From the NCBI GenBank assembly GCA_028277985.1, contig JANQFG010000017.1:30693-94692 (forward strand): a stretch of 64,000 nucleotides of DNA, in the 5' to 3' direction. A program made the translations under genes and the position numbers. Shown piece after piece: positions 34,888-42,879 of this stretch. Source of the DNA: a bacterium. GTDB taxonomy: Bacteria; Desulfobacterota; DSWW01. The stretch's first letter is position 1, and each line of letters begins with the position of its first letter. The notes under the pieces are model-generated. The model was not told where the DNA came from and did not search any database. It was given only the letters and a program-made list of their open reading frames with translations.

Positions 34888-35790
34888 CGGGCTGCCGACC
34901 TGTAACTCCTCCGGGGCCAGATCCTGCAAGGCTCTCAGAAACTCGAGAATCATCTTCGTGGAAAGGGCCAGGCCCGTCTTGTCGATTTCCGACAGAGCGC
35001 CTGGAACCGTGTGGTATGTCTCGCCGAAGGCCTGGGGCCACGCGAGCAGGATCGGCTCGTCCCTCCAATGATGGATGTCGCTCTGAAACCCACCCCCGAA
35101 TAATGCCCGGACCAGCTCCGGCGCAACGGGCAGAACGAGGCTGGAGTTCGGCATCATCGTTTCCTTTGCTCTTTCGAATGCCTGGGTCGCAGGTGGATGC
35201 GTGGTAAGGATGAAGGTCACGAGTGGGCAATAAGGGAGGGAGTCATTCGTGTCTGTCACGTCCAGGTTGAGCATCATGAACGTATCTGCCAGTTCGCCAC
35301 TCATGACCGACTGTTCGTAGTAGAAGGCTGAGCCAAGCAGCCCGATCTCCTCCGCGTCGAAGGCCACGAAACGGAGCGTGTAAGTCGGAGGATTCTCCCC
35401 GAAGTACCTGGCGATCTCGAGTAAGGTTGCTACGCCTGTCGCGTTGTCTGCGGAACCCGCGCCCAGGGGGATCGAGTCATAGTGGGCGCCCAGCAGCAGA
35501 ACGGCATCCGGATATGAAGTGCCGGCAAGGGTGGCAACCACGTTTCTGCACGCCAGGGTGCCTGCGGTGAAGTCCTGAAAGTGCGCATCCTCCAGCCCGA
35601 AAAGCTCGAAGGCGTCCAGAATGTATTGTCCGGCCACGAGGCTCCCCTCCGACCCGGCCGGCCTGGGGCCTATGACTTCCACCAGCTCGGCAGCATGAGA
35701 GAAGGTCCGGTCCGGATCCACCGGATCCAGATTCGGAGAGCAGGCACCCATGCCCAGGACAATGAAGAAGAAAAAGGCGAGTCTTTTCAT
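34765..35790 (-). CDS. exported M28-family metallopeptidase (lipoprotein)
   Basis: 341 residues with a signal peptide ending GMGAC (Cys17), a likely lipoprotein. The M28 aminopeptidase core is complete: GAHYDS (about residue 98) with the first zinc His and Asp, SADNATG (about 112) with the bridging Asp, FDAEEIGLLGS (about 143) with the catalytic and zinc Glu, and TYHT (about 260) with the last His. It probably removes amino acids from peptides in the periplasm or at the surface. The C-terminal ~40 residues are encoded antisense to the end of gpmI and look unstructured (EQTEDRGRDVAQPRPLQ), as if a stop codon was lost. Confidence 0.87.
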   Translation of the reverse strand: MKRLAFFFFIVLGMGACSPNLDPVDPDRTFSHAAELVEVIGPRPAGSEGSLVAGQYILDAFELFGLEDAHFQDFTAGTLACRNVVATLAGTSYPDAVLLLGAHYDSIPLGAGSADNATGVATLLEIARYFGENPPTYTLRFVAFDAEEIGLLGSAFYYEQSVMSGELADTFMMLNLDVTDTNDSLPYCPLVTFILTTHPPATQAFERAKETMMPNSSLVLPVAPELVRALFGGGFQSDIHHWRDEPILLAWPQAFGETYHTVPGALSEIDKTGLALSTKMILEFLRALQDLAPEELQVGSPLLDEALVVGFRRLQPEQTEDRGRDVAQPRPLQIGPQIVLS

Positions 35791-36452
35791 TTGTTATTCC
35801 AAATGAACCAATTTCTCTGAATACATAGGATTATAGCCCAATTACATCAACCGTGTCGAACCCGAAGGTAGGAAATACGAGTTATCTATTATGATAGATA
35901 GTTCTAAAATCGTAATGTATTCGGCGTGAATTACCTTGCTTCAACCTCCATTCAGGAGGATGATTTCTCCCCTATCCTGTCTCTTAGTTATTGTAGTCAA
36001 ATAACATTTCGACAAACACCCCATCCAGGCTAGCATAAAATTTTATTTCATAATGCGTGATGGGCTTGACAACCGGATCCTAGGGCTGGAATAATATCGG
36101 TCGAAATATATATTGAATATAATATAATTTGTCAATTATCATCCCGCAACGAAGCCCTTGGGCGAAACAGCATCGAGTGCAGGACAGGCAACAGGGGGGC
36201 GCCTTCCGTCATGCGGGTCCGCCGTCTACGTGGCGGCCCGTCACTCAGGGTGAATCCGAATCCATCGTGCCATGAGTATGACAAACCTTTTGGGTTTGGT
36301 CGCAGGCAGACGGCCGTGATGCCCTGAGGCGTGGCCTCCTCTGCTTTGTAGTGCGAACACCCGGCATGAGACCGGAGAAAGGAGGTGACAGCGGCCAGGT
36401 AGGTAGGTGCGTCAGAATCGGCAAAAAAACGAATGGAAAGGAGATGAAGCAG
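35791..36452. other. AT-rich gap before family copy 6, with a perfect palindrome
   Basis: About 660 bases without a convincing gene, more AT-rich than the surroundings. At 35883-35900 lies TATCTAT-TATG-ATAGATA, perfect 7-base arms, about 95 bases upstream of the divergent peptidase start, an operator candidate. TTGACA occurs at 36066 and TAATAT at 36092, but their 20-base spacing is poor. At 36213-36236 a CCGCC/GGCGG hairpin is present. At 36378-36388 is AAAGGAGGTGA, the same anti-16S match found before tandem copies 2-4. No GEMM-like core was found here. Confidence 0.4.
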
Positions 36453-37445
36453 ATGAGAAAGGGACTGATAACACTCGTGTGTGTCGCCGGCCTGATGCTC
36501 TGGGGCGGGACTGCTGTCAACGCAATCGAGATCGATTGGACGCTTCTCGAGCACGCGTCCGTTGCGGGCAAGGGGCCCGGGCCGGACGGAGTGATCGGCA
36601 CGAACGACGACACGACGACAGGCGAGGTCAACAGCTGCAATTTCACCACCGCTCCGAATTGTCCGACGGCAGGCAATCCGACCATCGGCAGCTACAGTTT
36701 CTCTGCAATCGAGTTCTCCCCGGGTCTGCCCTGGTCGTGCCTGGACCCGTCAGGTGGCCCCACCGCAGGAGCTCCGTGTATCTGTGCCGAGGGCGGCACA
36801 TGCACATCCGACGCGGACTGCTCATCCGGTTCCTGTGCGGGTGCCGGAGACTGCTGCCCGGGACTCCTGAATACCTGTACGGAATGTGTAAAGGTTCCCG
36901 GAGATCACAATGACAGCTTCTCCTATTTCGGCTCCGACCCCTCACTGGGGCCTGCGCCGCACTACACCACGTGCCAGGTCAATACTACCAACGATTTTGC
37001 GATCACGGCCTATCAAACCGCATCGACCGAGAGCCTCAGCGGTGCAGGTGGGACCTGCATCACCCTGAACCTCGACAACGATCCGTATGCAGGTTCTCCC
37101 TGCGGCGTGGGAGCGATCTCCGGCACCCTGGACGTGGATGTGTATGCCGTGCAATGCGCCATCATAGGAGCCACGATCAACAACATCGCGTACACGGGTC
37201 GCGTCGTCGACATGGACGCCATCGCGGCTGTGGGTGAGTGCGGGTACAACCTCACCGACACGACCGCTATGGTAAACAACGCAAGGTCCGTGGACCCGAC
37301 CGCCGAATACCTCATGGTTCTGTGCGGAAACACCACGGTCCCCAGCACGTCGAAGACGGCCTGTCTCGCGAACGCGGACGTGGATTTCGTGCTGGTTTCG
37401 TACACATCGGATGATGCCAGCGACTGCTCGGGGACGTGCCCGTAG
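36453..37445 (+). CDS. secreted Cys-rich protein, divergent sixth family member
   Basis: 330 residues. The signal peptide MRKGLITLVCVAGLMLWGGTAVNA and the mature start IEIDWTLLEHASVAGKGPGPDGVIGTNDD align clearly with the tandem family, including the acidic loop. The cysteine knot is expanded (CICAEGGTCTSDADCSSGSC, then CCPGLLNTCTEC), the late YLMVLCGN and ACLANADVDFVLVS segments are retained, and the family ending GGCMAGTAEGVE is replaced by SDCSGTCP. ATG at 36453 is chosen because AAGGAG lies nine bases upstream; ATG 36444 is too close to it. Function unknown. It shares the anti-16S leader element but not the riboswitch-like leader. Confidence 0.82.
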   Translation: MRKGLITLVCVAGLMLWGGTAVNAIEIDWTLLEHASVAGKGPGPDGVIGTNDDTTTGEVNSCNFTTAPNCPTAGNPTIGSYSFSAIEFSPGLPWSCLDPSGGPTAGAPCICAEGGTCTSDADCSSGSCAGAGDCCPGLLNTCTECVKVPGDHNDSFSYFGSDPSLGPAPHYTTCQVNTTNDFAITAYQTASTESLSGAGGTCITLNLDNDPYAGSPCGVGAISGTLDVDVYAVQCAIIGATINNIAYTGRVVDMDAIAAVGECGYNLTDTTAMVNNARSVDPTAEYLMVLCGNTTVPSTSKTACLANADVDFVLVSYTSDDASDCSGTCP

Positions 37446-37484
37446 CATCGGACTGGGAGTCTGAGAAGAGATTCAAGGCTTGAA

Positions 37485-37528
37485 GGCCGGGTTGCCGAAT
37501 TCTCGAATCGGCGACCCGGCCCTTTTCT
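37485..37528 (+). terminator. terminator after family copy 6
   Basis: GGCCGGGT..CCGA...TCGG..ACCCGGCC followed by CTTTTCTT: a long hairpin with a T-rich tail, between convergent genes, so it may serve both strands. Confidence 0.75.
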
Positions 37529-37545
37529 TCCTGCTTGCTTGTGCG

Positions 37546-37902
37546 TCAATCCTTCTTCTTGAAGGCCTCGAGCGCGTCCGCCACGGTTTCGCAAATCTGA
37601 AAGAGGCGGGAGACGCGGGTGATCTCGAAGATGGAACGGACCTCGGGCCGCAGCCCGGCCAGCTTGATCTCGCCCTTCTTTTCCTTGACCCGCCGGAGGC
37701 ACGACACAAGAGCACCCAGCCCCGAGCTGTCCAGAAATTCGAGCCCCTCCAAGTCCACGACCAGCTGGGTGGTCCCCTTTTCCAGAAGTTCCTGGATCCG
37801 GTCCTTCAGGAGGCCGGAAACCTGAGCATCCATCCTCCCGGCACACGCCAGAACCTGTATCTTGCCGTGCTCATCAACCTGGATTTCCATGCCGGGCACC
37901 AT
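37546..37902 (-). CDS. STAS-domain anti-sigma-factor antagonist (SpoIIAA/RsbV-like)
   Basis: 118 residues, one STAS domain. The phosphorylatable serine is in LEFLDSSGLGALVSCL (about residues 53-68). Such proteins are phosphorylated by an RsbW-type kinase and dephosphorylated by a PP2C phosphatase; the unphosphorylated form binds and sequesters the kinase. Both partners are encoded divergently 0.5 kb away. The start at 37902 follows AAAGGGGG; the open frame extends further upstream but into the divergent pilin-like gene, so the extension is rejected. It may regulate a sigma factor or another target not in the window. Confidence 0.88.
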   Translation of the reverse strand: MVPGMEIQVDEHGKIQVLACAGRMDAQVSGLLKDRIQELLEKGTTQLVVDLEGLEFLDSSGLGALVSCLRRVKEKKGEIKLAGLRPEVRSIFEITRVSRLFQICETVADALEAFKKKD

Positions 37903-38028
37903 CGACCCCCTTTTCGATGAGAGAGGGCAAAAAGAGTAACAGTTGATGACCTTTAGGTCAACAAGAAGGCCGAATCGGTCGATATATAGGATAGGTGGGA
38001 TCCATGACCCGACGAAAAGGAGAGGTTG

Positions 38029-38394
38029 ATGCTTGAGAACCGAGGTTTCACCCTGATCGAACTCTTGATGATCCTGCTGATTCTGGTGATTCTTTCTGTT
38101 GTCGCTGTGCCCCGATACATCGACATACAGAGAGAGGTCCAGGAAGCAGGCGCACAGGAGTTCATGTGCGGGCTGAACGGTGCCCTGGCAGAGCACATAG
38201 GCGAGCATTATGTGCAGGGCACGGCCTGGATCAAGAGCGGTGAGGAGTTGATGGGGCTCGTCAAGGAAGGCCCCGGGATGCCCGAGGGAATGACCTACGA
38301 AAATGATACGTGGACCCTTCATTGCGCCGACATGAACTGGAAGTTCGAGGCGGCGACAGACGAGTCACCACCCGGGATCGTTCGAACGAAGTGA
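38029..38394 (+). CDS. type IV pilin-like/pseudopilin protein
   Basis: 121 residues. The N terminus has a prepilin peptidase site, ENRG followed by FTLIELLMILLILVILSVVAVP, the defining processing and assembly helix of type IV pilins and type II secretion pseudopilins (cleavage after Gly6). The globular part is short (about 85 residues) and has two cysteines, as in a minor pilin. AAGGAG lies eight bases before the ATG. It lies only 12 bases before the RsbW-like gene, so it is probably co-transcribed with a regulatory switch. No other pilus gene is in the window. Confidence 0.82.
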   Translation: MLENRGFTLIELLMILLILVILSVVAVPRYIDIQREVQEAGAQEFMCGLNGALAEHIGEHYVQGTAWIKSGEELMGLVKEGPGMPEGMTYENDTWTLHCADMNWKFEAATDESPPGIVRTK

Positions 38395-38406
38395 GGTATA
38401 TCCACC

Positions 38407-38910
38407 TTGGGAAAGAAGAAGCGGGCCTTCAGGTGGATCAGGGCCGAGGTAGCGAGCCTGACGGAGATATCCGGATTCGTCCAGGAATGGCTCGCTCTGC
38501 AAGAGGTCTATCAGGACAGCGAGAGGGAGAGATACCTGGTCGAGCTCGCCGTCGTGGAAGCCTGCACGAATGTCATCCGCTACGCTTACCCGCATTCCGC
38601 ACCGGGAATGCTTGGTGTCGGTCTGGCGCGCGTCGGTGATTCCGTGGAAATCCTCCTCCTGGATCGAGGGGTGCCCTTTGATCCAACCAAGGCCGACATG
38701 CCCGATCTGGGCCAATCCGGGGAAGGGGGCTACGGCATCTTTCTATTGCACACCATCATGAGCTCGGTCACGTACAGCAGGACCGGTTCCCGGTGGAACT
38801 GCCTTCGACTCGCCCGGGAGGTGCCTGAAGGATCGACTGACCCGAATGACCCGGAAGGGCTGGAGGCCCTGAGGAGACGGCTCGTCAGCGGGAAGGAGAG
38901 GGTTCGATGA
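38407..38910 (+). CDS. RsbW-like serine kinase / anti-sigma factor
   Basis: 167 residues, a GHKL ATPase domain of the HATPase_c_2 type. The N box is VVEACTNVIRYAYP (about 49-62), the G1-type box is LLDRGVPFDP (about 84) and the G2 region is GEGGYGIFLLHTIM (about 105). Family members phosphorylate STAS antagonists and bind sigma or other regulatory targets. It uses a TTG start 12 bases after the pilin-like gene and its stop overlaps the ATG of the phosphatase gene (ATGATG), so the two are translationally coupled. A C-terminal tail of about 30 charged residues is extra. Confidence 0.85.
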   Translation: MGKKKRAFRWIRAEVASLTEISGFVQEWLALQEVYQDSERERYLVELAVVEACTNVIRYAYPHSAPGMLGVGLARVGDSVEILLLDRGVPFDPTKADMPDLGQSGEGGYGIFLLHTIMSSVTYSRTGSRWNCLRLAREVPEGSTDPNDPEGLEALRRRLVSGKERVR

Positions 38911-40601
38911 TGCACCAGAGCTCCCCCGGCGTGTCCCTGGAGGAGATCCTCGGGTCCGAAGAGGTCTCCGGGTTCCTGGAAGGTCTTTCTTCTCTCAGCA
39001 GCATGCCTTTCGTTCTCCATGGACCGGAGGGCAGGGCACTGGCGGCCTTCTCCGGCAACGGTATCGTGTGTGATGCGGTCATGCCCGAGGGGGTGAATAC
39101 CGGAGAAGGGCCCTGTCCGTGTGAAGCGATCCGGCGTGAGATCGAGGAGTACGGTCTGGTTCAGGAGATCCGGCTCCAGGACTGGCGGCTGGGAGAGATC
39201 AGGAGCTGTCTGAAGAATCAGCCTGACGCAGGAAAGGCCAGACGGAGTGTTCAGCTGGCCGCCGAGTGGATCAACGACCGAATCAACGCCGAATACAATA
39301 TCAACAGCCTGTCGGGCGAGATTCTGAACAAGTACGAAGAGTTGAACCTGCTCTACGAGCTCGGCGAGGAGATCGCATCGGTATTCAACACGAGAGAGAT
39401 CTGTGAGATCGTTCTTCAGAAGGCGCTGAGCGTGATTGGCGCGGAGAAGGCCTCCATCCTGCTGTGGGACCCCGGACGGGAGCAGTTGCGTATGATGGCT
39501 TCGGCAGGCCTTCCGAACCGGACCGGGGAGGAGCCGGGGGTAGACCATGAGCAAGGCGTATGCGGTTATGTCTTCCAGTCGGGAAAGCCCTTGCTCGTCG
39601 AGGAGGCCGAAGACCTACCCGAGGAGATAACCGCGGGAAAGGGACAGTACCGCACAGAATCGTTCCTCTCGGTTCCGCTGTTGATCAGCCCTCTCAAGGT
39701 CAAGGAGAAGGTGATCGGGATGATCAACCTCGCTGACAAGCCCGGCGAGAGGGCCTACCATGCAGGCGATCTGAAGCTGGTCACGGCCATCAGCTCTGAG
39801 GCTGCCCTTTCGATCTACAACAGCATCCTGATCCGGGATCTCAAGGAAAACGAACGCATCCAGAAGGAGATGGAGATTGCGGAGACGGTGCAGCGGAACC
39901 TGCTCCCCAGGGAGGCGCCGGAGATCCCGGGTGTAGAATTCGCGGGCCATTGCGTGCCGGCGAAGAAGGTGGGCGGCGACTACTTCGACTTCTTCCCTGA
40001 CGCGGACGGAAACGTGGGCATCGTGGTGGCCGACGTGAGCGGGCACAGTATCAGCTCCGGCATCATGATGGCCATAACCCGCGGACTCCTTCAGAGCGAA
40101 GCGATCCAGAACAAGCGGCCCCGCCAACTCTTGGAGGACGTGAACCGAATCCTTTACAACGATCTCGTATCTTCCGAGCTCTTCATCACGATGGCCTACT
40201 TCCTTTATTCGCCCGAGAGCAGACAGCTGGCCTATGCCAACGGTGGACACAATCCGCCCGTGCTCTTGAAGGCGGGGAGCAACAAGGCCGAGTTGCTCGA
40301 CGCGGAGGGCATGGCCATCGGGTTCCTGCCCGACGTGGAATTCGAAGAGAAGGGGTGGGAGCTTGCCCCGGGCGACTTGCTGGTTGCCTACACGGACGGT
40401 CTCGTAGAGGCAGAGAGTCCGCAGGGTAAGCCTTTCGGCATGGAGCGGCTCCAGCGCTGCATCCGCAAGAACCGCCACAAGCCCGCCGCAGAAATCCTTC
40501 AGAGCCTCCTGCAGGCCGCCTGGAAGCACATCGGAGGGGAGGATCCCCAGGAGGCCCAGCAGGACGACCTCACCTTGGTTGTACTCAAGTCAATACCCTA
40601 G
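38907..40601 (+). CDS. GAF-SpoIIE (PP2C) phosphatase, RsbU-like
   Basis: 564 residues. Residues 1-120 form a Cys-containing N-terminal domain (CDAVMPEGVNTGEGPCPCEA) of unknown ligand. A GAF domain occupies about 150-310, then a coiled coil, then the SpoIIE PP2C domain (about 325-563). The metal-binding acidic residues are in VGGDYFDFF, VVADVSGHSISSGIMMA, YANGGHNPPV and LVAYTDGLVEAESPQG. It should dephosphorylate the STAS protein in response to a GAF or N-terminal signal and so switch on the pathway. It overlaps the kinase gene by four bases. The cysteine pattern could hold a metal or redox cofactor, which is inference. Confidence 0.9.
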   Translation: MMHQSSPGVSLEEILGSEEVSGFLEGLSSLSSMPFVLHGPEGRALAAFSGNGIVCDAVMPEGVNTGEGPCPCEAIRREIEEYGLVQEIRLQDWRLGEIRSCLKNQPDAGKARRSVQLAAEWINDRINAEYNINSLSGEILNKYEELNLLYELGEEIASVFNTREICEIVLQKALSVIGAEKASILLWDPGREQLRMMASAGLPNRTGEEPGVDHEQGVCGYVFQSGKPLLVEEAEDLPEEITAGKGQYRTESFLSVPLLISPLKVKEKVIGMINLADKPGERAYHAGDLKLVTAISSEAALSIYNSILIRDLKENERIQKEMEIAETVQRNLLPREAPEIPGVEFAGHCVPAKKVGGDYFDFFPDADGNVGIVVADVSGHSISSGIMMAITRGLLQSEAIQNKRPRQLLEDVNRILYNDLVSSELFITMAYFLYSPESRQLAYANGGHNPPVLLKAGSNKAELLDAEGMAIGFLPDVEFEEKGWELAPGDLLVAYTDGLVEAESPQGKPFGMERLQRCIRKNRHKPAAEILQSLLQAAWKHIGGEDPQEAQQDDLTLVVLKSIP

Positions 40602-40647
40602 AAGCTTTGTTGGTGTCAGGGATCGGGCCCTCTCCGGACCCGCGGAT

Positions 40648-40736
40648 ATTGCGAGGAGTTGCGGGCGACGCGGCAATCCGCAGTTTCATGCCGATTTGCC
40701 GGTCGAGCTGGGAGATTGCTTCGCTTCGCTCGCAAT
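40648..40736. repeat. dispersed intergenic hairpin element ending in GAGATTGCTTCG...CTCGCAAT
   Basis: An 89-base imperfect hairpin: ATTGCGAG at the left pairs with CTCGCAAT at the right, and inner segments (GCAATC with GATTGC) also pair. Sequences of this kind (GAGATTGCTTCGCTTCGCTCGCAAT) are a familiar dispersed repeat in deltaproteobacterial and other genomes. Only one copy is seen here. Confidence 0.65.
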
Positions 40737-40801
40737 GTCCTGTAGTCGGGCACGGATACGGGCACGTCAAGACTCCTGGGTGGAGAGGCGCGGGGCCTCT
40801 G

Positions 40802-40978
40802 GTGTGATCCTCTGTTCCGGACCAGGCTTTTGCAGGACGACTCGTGGAGGCTTCCCGAGTCCCCGCGTGCATATCGAAGGACTCTGCGCTCTGCGCCCAA
40901 GTCTCGCCGTGAGGGACGAGGGACTTCGTTGCCGGAACACGGAGGCCAAGAAAGCCTGGTCCGGAACAGGGATCACAC
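40802..40978. repeat. 28-base inverted repeats flanking 120 bases (MITE-like element)
   Basis: The left end at 40802-40830 and the right end at 40951-40978 are reverse complements over 28 bases with a single extra T in the left arm (core TTCCGGACCAGGCTTT / AAAGCCTGGTCCGGAA). The interior (40831-40950) has no gene. No flanking target duplication was evident by eye. It could be a miniature element or a large RNA hairpin. Confidence 0.6.
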
Positions 40979-41227
40979 ATGGAAAATAATTCCCCATGTT
41001 GGCGAAAATGGAAGACACCTGTTTCCGGCTCTCCCCTCTTCAGTCCTCCGGACGGACGTACGCGGTCCGCCCCCCTGCCACTGTAATTGCCTGAAATCCA
41101 AGAGAAACCGCGATTCCTCCCCGGATTTCCGGCACCGTACACCGGATGGCATAACAATTGAAACGGTCCAGTGCAACCGAGTCAGCGGCACACTATCTGA
41201 TCGACCCGTGCAGAAAGGAAGGGGGAC

Positions 41228-41671
41228 ATGGAGAGAAGAGAATACGAGAGACTTCCCGTGAGAAAGATCGAGACCCAAGGAACGGCGAAACCCCTTCCGT
41301 ACGAAGTCCTCAATGTCTCCAAATCGGGCTGTTTCCTGGAGGCCTGGGAGGCCCTGGGAGAAGTAGAATCAGCCATCGACTTCGAGCTGCCTCTTCCGGC
41401 CGGGGCAGACAGCCTGACACTGTCGGCCCGGATCGTGTGGAGGGACGCGGACCCGGAAACGGAGCAGGCCGGCCGGTTCAGGTATGGCCTCAGTTTTGGC
41501 GGAACCGACAGGGTGAGCGATCTGATCCTGGACGCGTATGTCGAGTTCCTGAAGAGAGATCTGCACGTTGCGCAACTCGAAGAGGCCTGGCGCAAGCTGA
41601 AGAAGGTACATGAAAAGATCGAGCTTCTCATCGCCTACGAAGAGAAGAAGGCAGCCTCGTTTCTACACTAG
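41228..41671 (+). CDS. PilZ-domain protein (c-di-GMP receptor candidate)
   Basis: 147 residues. The two PilZ signatures are present: an RREYERLPVRK arginine motif at residues 3-13 (R-x3-R type) and NVSKSGCF (N-x-S-x2-G) at about residue 30. PilZ proteins bind c-di-GMP and control surface or motility functions. The C-terminal ~45 residues are a helical, probably coiled-coil extension (AQLEEAWRKLKKVHEKIELL). AGGAAGGGGG precedes the ATG. About 600 bases of repeat-rich non-coding DNA lie upstream, so it stands alone. It is the only direct evidence of c-di-GMP signalling genes in the window. Confidence 0.85.
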   Translation: MERREYERLPVRKIETQGTAKPLPYEVLNVSKSGCFLEAWEALGEVESAIDFELPLPAGADSLTLSARIVWRDADPETEQAGRFRYGLSFGGTDRVSDLILDAYVEFLKRDLHVAQLEEAWRKLKKVHEKIELLIAYEEKKAASFLH

Positions 41672-41699
41672 CCGGCCAAGCCCACGGGTATCCTCACCC

Positions 41700-41897
41700 C
41701 GTTTGGCCGTAAGCTGTTAGCGTTCAGCAGTCAGCCCACCCCGCCCCAATTCTGCGTCCATCCGGTTGGGAGGAGGGGTTGGAAGCCAATAGCTGATTGC
41801 TGACAACCAGGATAGAGAACCAGGACAGTGACGAGGACGAGACTTGCCGGGCGCGGGTGTTGGGCCTGACCCCTGATCCCCGACCCCTGACCCCTCG
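41700..41897. repeat. two short intergenic repeat types between PilZ and HMG-CoA lyase
   Basis: From 41712 to 41820 there is a loose inverted repeat of GCTGTTAGCGTTCAGCAGTCAGC-type sequence (near copies on both sides of a 50-base centre). At 41865-41897 is CCTGACCCCTGATCCCC followed by similar units, the complement of the G-rich GGGGTCAGGGATC repeat seen at 59734 and 60319. No gene is seen. Confidence 0.55.
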
Positions 41898-41910
41898 CAT
41901 TGCCTTTCAC

Positions 41911-42864
41911 CTATTCCTTCCTGATCCCCGAGACCATCCTATCCAGGCTGCGAAGAACCTCCTCGAGCCTGTCGATATCCACGTCTGTCGAAATACCCAT
42001 TGCGTCGAGAAACAGGACGACCCTCTGGACGGCCAGGTTGCCGGGTGCGCCCGGCATGAACGGACAGCCGCCCAGGCCGCCCAGGGTTACGTCAAAGGTT
42101 TCCACTCCGAGTTGCATTGCCGCGGTCAGGTTGGCCAGGGCCCAACCCGTCGCATCATGGAGATGAAGGGAGAGCCTGGTATCACCAACGATGCTCCGGC
42201 ATGCCGTTACCCTCTCGAGAACCTGACGGGGATCTCCGGTGCCCGCGGTGTCGGCCAGGGTCATCTCTTCGGGGCTAGTCTCGTACAAGGCCCGGGCCAG
42301 CTCGCTCACACGTTTAGCAGGCACGCCGCCTTCGAGTCGGCAGCCAAAAGCGCTCATCACGCCTGAACGTGTGACGACACCCTGCTTCGCAGCGCGGGAG
42401 AGCACCTCCTGAGCCTCGTTCAAGGCCTCTGCGATTCCCTTGCCCGTGTTGTTCTTCGAGTGCGCTTCGCTGGCGGACACAAAGACTCCGATGCGGTCGA
42501 CGCCCGCCTCCAGCGCCCTGTCGAGGCCGCGCTGGTTGAAGAGGATGGCAGAGTAGACGACGTCCGGCGCTTTCGGTAGCGCTTGCCAGAGCCGCTCAGC
42601 ATCCGCCATGGCAGGAACCTTGCCGGGATGAACGAAGGCGGTCACCTCCAGTTCCCGAATCCCGGCGTCGATCATCCCTCTCGCCAGAGCGACCTTGTCC
42701 TCCAGGGCCATGACAATGTCTTCGGATTGCAGCCCGTCCCGAAGCGTCACGTCTCGCAGGTTCACCCTGGACGGCACCCTCCGCCAGAGCTCTCTCCCCT
42801 GCTCAGTGACCTCAGTATTCAACACCTCTTTCGTTGCCATTCGCAGTCTCGTCGTCGTCCTCAT
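41911..42864 (-). CDS. hydroxymethylglutaryl-CoA lyase
   Basis: 317 residues. It cleaves HMG-CoA to acetyl-CoA and acetoacetate, the last step of leucine breakdown. It is a TIM-barrel of the HMGL-like family with NLRDVTLRDGLQSE near residue 37 (catalytic Arg/Asp), the metal-binding HLHDATGWALANL near 228 and the active-site cysteine loop GGLGGCPFMPGAPGN near 258, which is diagnostic of HMG-CoA lyase over citramalate or isopropylmalate synthases. The start is uncertain: the ATG at 42840 (MATKEVLN) is an alternative and neither has a clear ribosome site. A methylglutaconyl-CoA hydratase-like gene lies 300 bases upstream in the same direction. Confidence 0.92.
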   Translation of the reverse strand: MRTTTRLRMATKEVLNTEVTEQGRELWRRVPSRVNLRDVTLRDGLQSEDIVMALEDKVALARGMIDAGIRELEVTAFVHPGKVPAMADAERLWQALPKAPDVVYSAILFNQRGLDRALEAGVDRIGVFVSASEAHSKNNTGKGIAEALNEAQEVLSRAAKQGVVTRSGVMSAFGCRLEGGVPAKRVSELARALYETSPEEMTLADTAGTGDPRQVLERVTACRSIVGDTRLSLHLHDATGWALANLTAAMQLGVETFDVTLGGLGGCPFMPGAPGNLAVQRVVLFLDAMGISTDVDIDRLEEVLRSLDRMVSGIRKE

Positions 42865-42879
42865 CCTCGATCTCGGCCG

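Noticed and set aside
36061..36460. GEMM-like leader before the sixth family member
   Set aside because: Several hairpins exist, but neither the GNRA hairpin with its flanks nor the AGCCGGGTTGCC tail is present; only the anti-16S element is shared.
41148..41165. Sigma54-like promoter before the PilZ gene (TGGCAT...TTGA)
   Set aside because: The -12 element lacks the required GC, so the match is too weak.
42840..42864. Firm choice of the HMG-CoA lyase start codon
   Set aside because: Both ATGs lack a clear ribosome site, so only the longer form is listed with the alternative noted.
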